Shown: positions 21,201 through 31,464 of the stretch, piece by piece | Position numbering within the stretch: the stretch's first letter is position 1 | Layout: each line of letters starts with the position of its first letter | Origin: Cafeteria roenbergensis | Lineage: Eukaryota; Sar; Bigyra; Bicosoecida; Cafeteriaceae | Length of the DNA stretch: 64,000 nt | Reading direction: 5' to 3' | NCBI GenBank assembly: GCA_008330645.1 | Contig: VLTN01000003.1 | Span: 620,001 to 684,000, forward strand | The notes under the pieces: model-generated | Told to the model about the DNA's origin: nothing | What the model saw: only the letters and a program-made list of their open reading frames with translations | Database searches by the model: none | Position numbers and translations under genes: made by a program

Positions 21201-24200
21201 AGCACCATGTTGAACACGAAGAAGTGGCGCTTGAGCCGCGACGGGATGTCGTTGCGGCCGCGGCCGGGGTGCACCATGGCCGCGATGTAGCTGAGGCCCT
21301 GGAGCTCCTTGCGCTCGCCGCGCTTGTCCTTCTCAAGCGACATGATGCCGTCGGACTCGACCACCTGGCGCGTCAGCTCGTTGGTGGGCTGGTCGCCCCA
21401 CTCGTTGATCTCGGGCATGGAGACGTCGTCCACGAAGATGGTCATGTCCTTGCCGCCGATGGGGCCAAACGTGCGGCCGCCGCGCTTCTCGAGGCTCGAC
21501 TCGATGGCCTCCTGGAACATGCCCGGGGTGGTGGCGCTGGAGAAGTTGACTCGCTTGAAGTTCTGGCCGCGCTCCTTGCACTCGGCAAGGTACATGAGCG
21601 CCGTCGACGTCTTGGCCGTGCCCGGCCCTCCCACGAGCAGCACCGGGTGGCTCTTGCGCCCGTGGACCAGCTTCAGGACGTGCACCGCGCGGGTGGAGTC
21701 CATCGTGGGCACCAGCAGGTTGGGGAAGTCGAGCGTCTCCGAATCGGGGTACTCCCAGGAGGGCGGCTTCACGGCCGCCCACGGGACGCCGGCCTGGGAC
21801 GTGTCGAGGAAGTGCTCGAACACCGTCAGGCTGCCGTCCTCGCCCTCGGCCGACGCCTCCGCAGCTGCGGCCGCTGCGGCCGAGGCCGAGGGGGGCGGGG
21901 AGCCCGGCACGTTTGCGCCGGCCACCGTCTGCAGGCGAGCGTGGAAGGCGCGGCGGTCCTCCGGCTCCAGCACGCCGCCCATGGTCCAGGAAAGGCCGTA
22001 GATGAGCATGCGCTCCATAGCGGCGCGGAACTCGCGAGAGCAGCCGGTCTCCTCGCTGGCGTCGCCAGTGGCGGGGGTCGGCTCGGTCAGCTCGTGCGAT
22101 GCAGGGGTGGCGCCCCCCGCGTCGCCCACGGGCATCCCGCCCTCGGACGACCACTCGGCGCGGCAGAAGCCGGGCGCCGGCAGCGTGCCCGCCTGCTCCG
22201 CCTCCTCGTAGAGCGAGCTGACGAGGCGCAGGGCCGCGGCCACGATCCCCACGCGCGACAGGGCGACGACGGCCTGGAGGTCGCGGGTGAAGAAGCCGAA
22301 GAGCTCTCCGGGGTCCGGCTGCGTGGTCAGGCGGAAGTCCGTGGGCATGCGGCCAATGTGGCGGGCGATGAGGTGGCGGAACAGCGGGCGCTGCTCCACG
22401 GGGCGCGACCGGACCCACGCCTCGGCGACGGGATGCCAGCCGAGGGACACGTCCGAAACGTAGACGATGCCGGCGCGGGACACGGTGGCCGGGGAGGCGT
22501 TCCGCAGGTCAATGGCCTCGAACATGATCTTGGAGCTGTCCGCCATGGCGAAGCGGTCGCCGTTGGCAAGCGTGAGCAGCCTGTTGTCGTCAAGCACGGT
22601 GTTGAGGCTCTCGATCCACATGGTGTCCACGGGGCCGTCGCAGATCATCCAGGTGACGTTCTTGGCCGCCTGCTCCGGGCTGTTGATGCGCTCCCAGATG
22701 GCCGCGAACACTCCCGTCTCCCACTCCCCGGTGAGCTCGTCCGTCACGCCGAAGAGCTCCGTGGCGCGCATGGCCTTGGGGTTGAGGGACACGATGCGGT
22801 GGGGGGCCCCGGTGGTCTCGTTCAGCGCGAGGCGCAGCGTGTTGAACACGGCCGTCTTGCCGCCGCCGCTGGGGCCGATGAGCATGATGCCGTGGCGCAC
22901 GAGCTGCGTCTCGAACAGCTGCAGGTTCTTCCGGAGCCACCAAGGCCAGCGCAGGTAGCCGTTGGCGTCGGCCGCGCGCGCGATGGCGGCCTCCACCTCG
23001 AAGTGGCTCGAGCCCTTGGGCTCGGAGTGGCCGGGGAAGAGGTCGCGGAGCATGGCCAGGAAGACGGGGACGTCCTGGGCGATCATCTTGCTCAGGTTCA
23101 TGTCGCGCAGCGTGCGGTACAGGAGGATGTCCTCCATCGTCCCAGGCTCGCCGCGGAGGGTGGAGCCGGCCGTGCGGAGCACAGAGAGGATGTTGCGCAG
23201 CCCAAAGTCGTAGTGCTTCTGCTTCGACAGCTGCTGCTCGCAGAGCGCGTAGCAGGTGAAGAACTTCTGCGCCAGCACGTCCGAGTTGGTGTAGCCCACG
23301 GCGTACAGCTTCACGCGGATGATGATCTCGCGGTCGGGCACCATCATCGCCACGCCGCGGAAGAGGGCCTTGAGGTTCTCCGGCAGCTCCTGCCGGCCCG
23401 CGTAGCCCGGGTTCATGGTGATGAACGGGGCCGAGATGGGGCGAATGGGGATGACCTGGGAGTCGCCGGGGAAGCTGAAGGAGTCGCGACCGGCCTTGAG
23501 GGCGTTTTGCATGGAGAGCACCTGCTGCGCCACCACGGAGAGCACGGGCAGGGTGATGCGGTTGAACTCGTCAAAGCAGCCCCAGAGGCCGCCCGCCGCC
23601 AGCCCCTTGAAGATCTTGGCCGTGTCCTGCGTCTGCATCTCGGAACTGCAGTTGGTCACCACCACGTAGATGCCCAGAGTGCGGCCCATGTCCTTGACGG
23701 TCTCCGTCTTGCCCGTCCCGGCGGGGCCGGCGGGGGCGCCGCCAAAGTGCATGCGCAGCGCCTGCGACAGCGTGATGTAGCAGCGGTCCGTCAGCGGGGT
23801 GATGACGAGCCGCTCCTTGACGCCGAGGAACTCGTACTGGTAGTTGAAGCCCGCGTCGGCAACGAGAATGCGCGCTGCGCCCTCGGCGTTGACCTCGTCC
23901 CCGACGTCTGGCCGCCAGTAGAAGCGCGCCTGCTTGAGCCAGTTGAAGTCGTCCATGCCGGTGAGGCGACGGCGCTTGAACTCCTTCAGCACCTCAAGCT
24001 GGTGCACGTGCACGGTCACGAGCGTCTCGATCTTGGTGCGGCGCATTTTCGTGGGCAGCGCCTCGCGGCACCAGATGGACAGGGACTCGAGGAGGGCCTT
24101 TGAGGACTTGAAGGGCACGTCCATGGCGGTCTTGGACGAGGTGCTCTTGCCGATGGTGCGCGCGGCCGCCTCGACCTCGCGGGTCCACCACATCTGCGTG

Positions 24201-27200
24201 CCCAGCAGGGAGTACTGGCCCGTCTGGGAGTCCACGAAGGTTCGGAAGTCCGGGACGAAGCGCGGGCCGAGCGCCTCCACCTGCTCCACGCAGGCCTCGC
24301 ACAGCTCCTTCATGGAGCGGCGCATTTCGTCGACGAGGGCGCGGAGCCAGTCCTCCACGTTGCCCGACGCCTTGACCGGGCGGGTGAGCTCGACGGTGTC
24401 GTCGTCGTCGCGGAAGACGTTGGTGAGCGCGTCGATGAGCGTGGGGTCCTTCTCGTCGTGGTGCACGCGGCTGATTGCGTCGGACAGCTTCTCGTAGTAG
24501 GCCTGCAGGGCGGTGGGGTTGGAGCCCTGGCTGAGGATGGTGAGCAGGTTGTCGTTGGACACGATGTAGAGGCGAGGGAACTTGGCGCGCTTGCTCTCCA
24601 GGTAGGCCTCCAGCCGCTTGGTGCACTCCTCCAGCTCCGAGTACATCTCCGGGAGCAGCGTGTCCAGGATGTCGCTGGTGGCCGCCTTGACCACGGTCTT
24701 GGCCTCCTGCGCCTGCGCGGTGATGCGCACAAAGTCCTTGTCAACCTTGGAGAAGCGGGACGCGACCTTGGGCAGGGCGCGCGCGATGTCGCCGCCAGTG
24801 AAGACGGACTCGAGCGAGCACCAGAGCTGCTGCACCTTGGCCCAGCGGTCGAGCTGGTCGCTGGTGTTGGCCAGCGTCTTGAGCAGCGACTGCGCGCGTT
24901 CGCGGAACACGCCGATGTGGCGCATGGCCAGCAGCGTTTGCAGGTTGCCCTGCGCCTCTTCGAGGCCCTCGATGATGAGGGGCACGCCCGCCAGGATCAT
25001 CTGGCCGGGGCGGTTCTTCCACTCGATGAAGTTGAGCAGCTCCTCGTCCCAGAGCTCCTCGATCTCGATGAGCTTGGCCTCGATGGCCGCCTCCTTGGTC
25101 GCGGCGTCGCACTCCTCCTCGAGCTCCTCGCGGTGGGCGATGAGGTCGATGGCCATGAGGTCGGCGAGCTTGAAGTCCGGGTCGTTGGGCCGGAGCTCCA
25201 CGTCGGCCAGCTTGCCGATGGCTGCCCAGTGGCGGTCCTTCACCTTGGGGCTGGCCAGCTCCTCCAGCAGCGGGACGACCTCCTGGAAGCCGTCGATCTT
25301 GTCCTGCAGCTCGCGGTAGGCCTCCCAGTCCTTCAGGCGGCGCGGCAGCTTGTTGCACTTGGTCGAGAAGCCCTCCATCTCGTCGCGCATCTGCGACACG
25401 TTGGTCACCACCTGCGACCACAGGATGGTGGCGTAGGAGGCGAAGGCCTCGTTGACGTCGCGGTAGAGGTCGTAGAGCTTGCGCAGCAGCTTGAGCTCCT
25501 TGCTGATGCGGTCCAGCTCAGGGTACTCCGTCTCGGGCAGCCCGAAGAGCCGCTCGCCGGTGCAGTACAGGGTGCGCCTGTGTTGGCGGAGGTTGAACTC
25601 CTCTTCGAAGGCCTTGAGGCGCTCCATGGCCTCCTGCGGGGTGATGCCCTCCACGGTGGGGCCCGTCCTCGCGTACTCGGTCTGGAAGACCACGACGTCC
25701 TCGCGGAGGGCCTTGACGTCGTGCAGCAGCTGGCGCTTGAAGGACATCTGCGTGGACGAGATCTCGGTGGAGACCTCGTCGGAGCGGGCCACGAGGCGCT
25801 TCCACGTGGGCCGCAGCAGGCTCTTGGCGTCCAGCTCGTCGCGGTCCATGAACCCGTCCGGCAGGTACGCCTCGAGCATGCCGTACAGCCTGTCGATGGG
25901 GGCCATGTCGGCGTCGATGGAGGCTTCGCGGTCCCGCACGGCCGTCAGCTGCGCCATTGCCTCCCCCAGGTTGGAAAGCGACTCCACTGGCCCGCTCAGC
26001 TTCTTGAGGCCCTTGCGCATCCAGTCCGCAAGCTCCTCCATGTCCTGCCGGGCGCGCACGTGTACGTTGGACGAGTACTTGATGGTCCACTCGTCGCAGT
26101 GCTTCTCCAGCTGGGCGGTGATGCCGCCGGTGCGAAGGCTCAGCGCGCCGATGTTGCACTCGGCCTTGACGCGGCTGAGCTCGGCCTTGACCGCGCGGAA
26201 GCGCATCAGCTCCTGCTCGTAGTCGTCCACGTCGGGCACGTTTCCGGACCTGGAGCCCGAGCTGCTTGCGGCGCGGGGCGAGCCGGGGCCGTCCCCGGAC
26301 GAGCCGCCGGCCTGCGGGGCGCCCTGGGAAGGGCCCTCGCCCACGAAGGCCTGGTAGGCCGCCTCCGGGTCCTTGCGCCAGAGCCAGTCGTAGCGGGAGA
26401 AGGACACCAGGTAGTCGTGCACTTGCGAGCGCAGGCTCTGCACGCTGCCCGTCAGCAGCAGCACGACCCGCACGATCTCAATGTCGCTGGTGATGCGGTC
26501 GAAGTAGGAGACGCGCTCGTCCTCGCGCTTGTCCGTCTGGTTCCACAGCCACAGCGTCTTGGTGCTCTCCAGGACGGCCTTGGCGCCCTTGTTCAGAACT
26601 TGCTGCACCGAGCTAAGCGTGGGCTCCAGCTGCACGGACCCGCCGGCGAGCTGCACATCCACCTCGAAGAAGGGGGCGGAGGAGGCGCCGCGCCGCCTGC
26701 GGCGGGAGTCGTCCTCCTCCGCCTCGCGCTCCTTCTCCGCGGCCTCCTTGCCTGCGGCGGCGTCGTGGATCTCAATCAGCCGGGAGAAGCCGCCGGGGGG
26801 AGGGGCGGTCCCGGGCGGGCCCACGAGCGGCGCGGACGCCGGCAGCAGCGACGCCACGGTCGAGTCCAGCGGGCCTCCCATCGACGCCACCCGCTTCTTG
26901 AGGGCGTTGAGCGACGACTTGACGCAGTTGAGGAGGGCGGCGTACATGTAGTGTGCGTAGTGGGTGCGAAGGCGCTCGACGTCCTCCTCCGTCGGGCTCT
27001 TGACGTGCGGGTCCAGGCCGTAGCCGGCGATGAGGGCGACGAGGTCCTCCACGGCGGCCTCCACCTCGAGGTTCTTGCCCTGCAGCGCCTCGGCGCGCTC
27101 CGCGGTGACGGTCTGCTGCGCCGCCACGAAGGCGTCGAGCGAGAACGCGCGGTCCTCAGGGAGCTCGACCAGCAGCGTGGACGCCACCGTCTTGAGCGAG

Positions 27201-30200
27201 GCCTCGATGCGGCTCTCGATGACGTCGTTGACCGACAGCACGAGCTCCTCCAGGCGACGCAGCCCCTCGTGCACGTGCTCGCGGTAGGCCTGGATGTTCA
27301 TCGAGGTCCACGTGAGGGTCACCATGCCGGGCCGGAGCTTGTACTCCACGTCCTGCACGGCCGGCGACAGCAGGTCCGCCGTCACCGGGATGACCTTGGA
27401 GGTGATCCGCTCGAACTCGGAGAGCGCGAAGGAGAGGTCGGCGTAGTGGGCCTTGAACTTGTCGGCCTGCAGCATCACCACGCGTGCGGGCTCGGGGATG
27501 TGGATGCCCATGCGGTCCAGGCAGCGGGCCTCGCGGATCAGCTGAAGGATCTGGGAGTCGAAGTTCACGTACAGCTTGCCGTCATCCGGGTGGCGCACGA
27601 TGAGCGTCGCCTGCAGGCCGGCGCGCGCCTCCTCGATGGCGTCAACCCAGGCCTGGTACCACAGGTACTCGAAGCTCACGAGCGTGCGCGCAACGCGGTT
27701 GTACAGCTTCACAACCCGGCGCACGTCGTGGCTCTCCCCGAGCATGGCCTGGTTGGCCTCGAAGGCCTGCATGGGCTCTTCGATGCGCTTGAGCAGGTGG
27801 CGCGCCCAGGTGATGCAGCCTGCGACCGGCGGCATGTTGCGGGGCACGGGCGGGCTGTTCTTCTGCGCCTCGTAGAGGTCGCGCACAGCTTCCAGCTCCG
27901 CGCCGTACGTCTGGAAGATGATCTCGAGCTTCTTGTTGAGGTCCTTGCGCAGCGACTCGCGCTGCAGGATCCGCTGGTACTTGCGGAGGAGCGCAAGCGA
28001 TGCCATGACGTCCGGAATGGACTGGAAGGACTCGTCGATGAAGGTCTGCAGCTCGTGCTCGAGCGCGCCCACAGCCACGTTGAACTCGACAAAGTCGCGG
28101 TCGAACGCGTTGTCGGCAAAGGCAAGCAGGTCGTGGCCGCGCATGACGAGGCTCTTCTTCAGCTGGGCAAACTTGGCCGTGATGGGCTCCAGCCCGTCGA
28201 TGTTGTGCTCGGCGAGCGACTCGTACTGCTGCACAGTCTGAAGCAGGTCCAGCAGCTTCACGATGCGGCGGCTGAAGAGGTCAAAGCGGGCAAAGACCTG
28301 GCGCTCGGAGAAGTCAAACTGCTTCACCGAGGGGGTCGCGGCCAGCGCGTCCTTCGTGAGCCGGAAGGCAGACTGGTACGCGTCGTTCAGCCTGAGGCAG
28401 TGGCGCATGGCGCGCAGCAGCACGTCGCGGCGCTTGGTCCAGAGCTGGGCGCCCTTGGTCTTGACGTCGTCGGGCCCGTCGCCCGTTTCCAGCACGTACT
28501 TCTTGCACGCCACGATCATCTGGCCGGTGATGCGCTGGAACAGGTCCACCATGCGGGCGGACCCCTCGTCGTTGCTCAGGTACCGGCTGATGGTGTGAAC
28601 CATCTTGATGCTGTTGAGCAGCGCAGGGAGCGCGTCCACGATGTGCGGCGGGTCGGAGGAGTAGAGCGGGTCCAGGAACTTGTCCAGAGTGGCCAAGTAC
28701 TTGCAGTTGTCCCGGGCCTCGTTGGACGCCTCGGTCAGGGCCGCGTCGAGGCTGCGGAAGCGCCGCATCAGAGGGAACGTCGACGTGCGGGCCTCGCCAG
28801 AGGCCGCCGACGACGATGACGCGGCGCCTGCCCTGCCAGCGCCAGCAGCCGAAGCGGCGGGCCCGCCAGCGCTGCTGGGACCGGACGGGGCAGCGTGGCC
28901 GCTGCTCTGCGTGGAGGGGCGCGCCCCTGCCGTAGTGGGCCCCGCCGAGGAGCGAACCAGTGCGGTGAGGAAGGCGACGGCGCCCCTGCAGCGCGGGGAC
29001 CTCAGCTGCTCCGTGACGCCGAGCAGCAGCTGCATGCGCGCGCGCCACCACTCGATGACGCCGCGAGGGCCCTCCTTGTCGCGCACGACGGCGTCGCAGA
29101 GCGACCCGTCCTCGATGAACTTTTCAATGTCCGAGCACCACTTCTCGATCACGCTCTCGATGCTGCGCACAGCGTCTGGGTTGGCCCTCGCTGCGCGCGC
29201 CGGGTTCGCCACCAGCGCCTCAATGTCAATGTGGGACGGCAGCGGCGCGAGCTTGGCCCCGGAGCCGACGGAGCGCACCGTCTCGCGCATCTCCGTGGCC
29301 ACCGAGCGCATGTCGCCGACGAACTGGTCCGTCACGTCGGTCGGCGCCTTGCCCCAGTTGGGCCTGTCCTCAACAGCGGGCACGTACACCTCAGTGAGCT
29401 GGGTCGCGAGCAGGCTGAGCAAGTCGGGCGTGACTTGGCCCGACAGCATTGCGTCGTCGGCCTTGGACAGATCCAGGGGGGCCGCGGGGTCGCTGCGCAA
29501 AAAGTACACGCCGCGCCCGACGAGGGGCTCCGTCTCGCCGTCTGTCACAAACATCTCCGGCTCTGACGCCAGGGAGGCGCCCGCGCGGTCCGCCGACGCG
29601 CTCTCGTCGGGACTCTTGGCCTCCACGTCGATGGGCAGGCCCTCTGCCTGCGGGGCGCGAGACAAACCAGAGAGAGAGGCAAGGCCAGAGGACGGGGCAC
29701 GCATCGAGTGGGGCGTACGCTTGAGGAGGGGCGCTACGGAGCCGGGGGGGGGGGGGGGGGGGGGGGCGGGGCTGCTCGCAGACTCTGCCCATTGCGCGAC
29801 AACGGAACGCTCCCTGCCCTGCGCGGCGCGCGGCGCAAGGCTGCCTGCGCCATCAGGGCGCGCTCCCAGAGCGTGCGCAACCGCAGCGCGGAGGGGCCGC
29901 GGGCCGCTGTGCCGCGGGCAGAACGCGGCGGGCGCGGCAGCGCGGCCGGTGCCGCCGCCGGGCGCCCAGCAGCCCAAGCCTGCAGCGCGCTCGCGGCGCG
30001 GCGCGGCCCGGCCGAACGGAGCGAGCCCGCGCGCCAGCCGGTGCGCCGAGGGCCAAGTACTGGGAGCGGCGTCGGCTGCCGGCCGCCGGCGCGACGGCGC
30101 GGGGCCGGGGGCGCGCGCTCGAGCAGCGGGATGCGAGGCCGTTGCGATTGTGGTGGGAGGGGCGCCGCAGGGTCGCTCAGGCAAACCGCCGCAGCGGCGC

Positions 30201-30448
30201 GTGGGAGCGGCAACAGCGCGCCTGGCAGGCGCCTGCGCGTGCGGTCAGCCGCTCACATCAACCTCCCGGGGCTGGAAGAAGACGAAAAACTTGTTCACGC
30301 CGCCTGGCCGCGCAAACGAGGAAAAGGTCGGCCAGGCCTCGGACGTGAGAAAGGCGTGGGCGTCGGCCTGGGGCACGCCGAAGGCGGCCTCCAGGACCTC
30401 CACGGCCTGGGTCACCCGCTCCGAGCGGGCCTCGGCCCGGGACGCCAT
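15284..30448 (-). CDS. DNAH5: Outer-arm axonemal dynein heavy chain, gamma/DNAH5 class, 2 exons
   Basis: Exon 1 is 30448-30257 (64 codons), exon 2 is 29647-15284, giving 4851 residues. The joint reads FFQPREVD|AEGLPID. The donor is GTGAGC; the acceptor follows a pyrimidine-rich tract ending CCGCAG. Exon 1 was placed because GGVNKFFVFFQ and, after the joint, RGVYFLRSDP match the start of DNAH5. The DNAH5/8 tail blocks (DPLYSSDPPHIVDALPALLNS, KQFDFSERQVFARFD) follow. P-loops are AAA1 GPAGTGKT (residue 2038, next to KDMGRTLGIYVVV, typical of the gamma class), AAA2 GPSGGGKT (2322), AAA3 GGPGTAKT (2737) and AAA4 GVGGSGKQ (3111). Stalk coiled coils flank the microtubule-binding domain (genomic 18.9-19.8 kb). 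The C-terminus ends REHWTLRGVAALCSLAR. It powers ciliary or flagellar beating. A 14.4-kb uninterrupted exon is notable. Confidence 0.93.
29744..29766. repeat. 23-bp poly-G (poly-C on the dynein sense strand)
   Basis: A homopolymer of 23 G on the plus strand, inside the 609-nt dynein intron (29648-30256). It is upstream of the acceptor on the sense strand, where it reads poly-C. It could act as an extended pyrimidine tract. The true length may be uncertain because sequencing homopolymers is error-prone. Confidence 0.8.
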
Positions 30449-30656
30449 CGCCCCTGAGCAGCCGCTCCAGCGAGCGTGTGGGGCAGGCTGCCGTGGCCGG
30501 TCAAACAGCCGGTTGCTTTGCTGCTCGTTGGGCTGGGGCTCCGGCCAGCATCCGGCCAGCCGATGTCGCTCTGCCGTGATGCCCCAGTCATCGGCCCCGC
30601 GGCTTCCCGCGCCGTGGGGCCACCCCCCGTTTCCAAGGAGACAGTAGCAAGTCAAC
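30449..30656. promoter_or_regulatory. Short divergent promoter region, dynein / 59-aa gene
   Basis: 208 bp separate the dynein ATG (minus) from the 59-residue gene ATG (plus), so both promoters must lie here or overlap the genes. No TATA box was seen. Inferred from layout only. Confidence 0.4.
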
Positions 30657-31014
30657 ATGCCCGGCAAGATGGTTCGCGGTGACAGTGAGTGGGCCGCGAA
30701 GGCCGTGGGTCGCCGGGGCGGCGCGAGTTTTGCTGCGCGCTCCTTCGCCGCAGAGCAGGGGGCTGCCCGCGCTCTCGCCCGCCCTCCCCTGGCGCCGCCG
30801 GGGCTCCCAACGCCTCCCCTCCCCCGTTTTCTCTCGGCGCGCTTGTCGGCCTCGCCTCGCAGAGAACTGGGACGACAACGTCCACAAGTGCGGCTACTCC
30901 CTCAACGTGGCCTACCTCGACGGCGACAAGAAGGCCGCCGCCCTCGTGCCCAAGATGTTCACCTCCGGCATGAGCTACCGCCAGGCCAAGAACGCCGCCA
31001 AGGCGCGCAAGTGA
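30657..31014 (+). CDS. Small basic protein, 59 aa, 2 exons
   Basis: Exon 1 is 30657-30684, exon 2 is 30863-31014, with a 178-nt intron (GTGAGT...CGCAG, phase 1). The product begins MPGKMVRGDKNWDDNV and ends QAKNAAKARK. Evidence that it is real: a consensus donor and acceptor that restore a continuous frame, an ATG in good context (gtcaacATGc), and very biased codon use in exon 2 (nearly every Lys is AAG, Asn AAC, Ala GCC/GCG), as expected of a highly expressed gene. It has one Cys, no signal peptide, no membrane segment, and about one fifth Lys/Arg with a basic C-terminal helix (KNAAKARK). I do not recognise the family. Nucleic-acid or ribosome association is a guess from charge. It is divergent from dynein. 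Confidence 0.7.
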
Positions 31015-31464
31015 ACGGCCAGGGCGCTCTGCCGCCTCGCGTGAGGCGAAGCGAGGCGAGGCTGGCTGGCTGGATGCGGCGGGACGCTCGGCTCTTTCTG
31101 TCGGATTGAGTGCGTGACAGCTGCTGCGCCCTTTGGGCGCAGCGCCGCCCCGCCAAAACAGTCGCATGGGGGGAAGGGGAACGGGGTGCTTTGCCAGAGG
31201 TGCCCGGCATCCGCTCTGGCCACTCAGCGATGTGTTGTCGGGCATTTCCAACGCGAGCGACCATGTTCGCACCGCACACAAGGGGGCATCAGCTCCTCAA
31301 TAAAAGCAACAAGGGGGGACATCAGGCTCAAGCAGGAAGGCCCAATCAACAGGCACACGAGCACATAAGGCTAACATAGATTTCGCGCCCCACGAGCGGC
31401 GCAGCCCGGAAGTCCGACCGGCGCAGGAGCCCGGACGGAGCGGCGGTTTCGCGACCAGGCCTCC
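31015..31464. other. Convergent intergenic region with poly(A) signal
   Basis: Holds the 3' ends of the 59-aa gene (plus) and the 754-aa gene (minus). The right half is noticeably richer in A/T than the coding DNA around it. Apart from the AATAAA listed separately nothing was recognised. Confidence 0.4.
31299..31304 (+). terminator. Candidate polyadenylation signal AATAAA
   Basis: AATAAA 285 nt after the stop of the 59-residue gene, in a locally A-rich stretch and followed by GT/G-rich sequence. Plausible for that transcript. The motif is not seen consistently after the other genes. Confidence 0.35.

Noticed and set aside
17354-24103. A 2249-codon open frame on the plus strand opposite dynein, with others of 514 and 1453 codons nearby
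   Set aside because: It is the mirror of dynein coding sequence. GC-rich codons with G/C third positions rarely give antisense stops. The translation is low-complexity (Leu/Val/His/Gly/Glu-rich) with no domain.
29648-30184. Dynein start within the long open frame upstream of 29647, including a poly-Pro stretch
   Set aside because: That stretch is intron. It has a pyrimidine tract and CCGCAG acceptor at 29648, and a separate exon (30257-30448) encodes the conserved DNAH5-type N-terminus.
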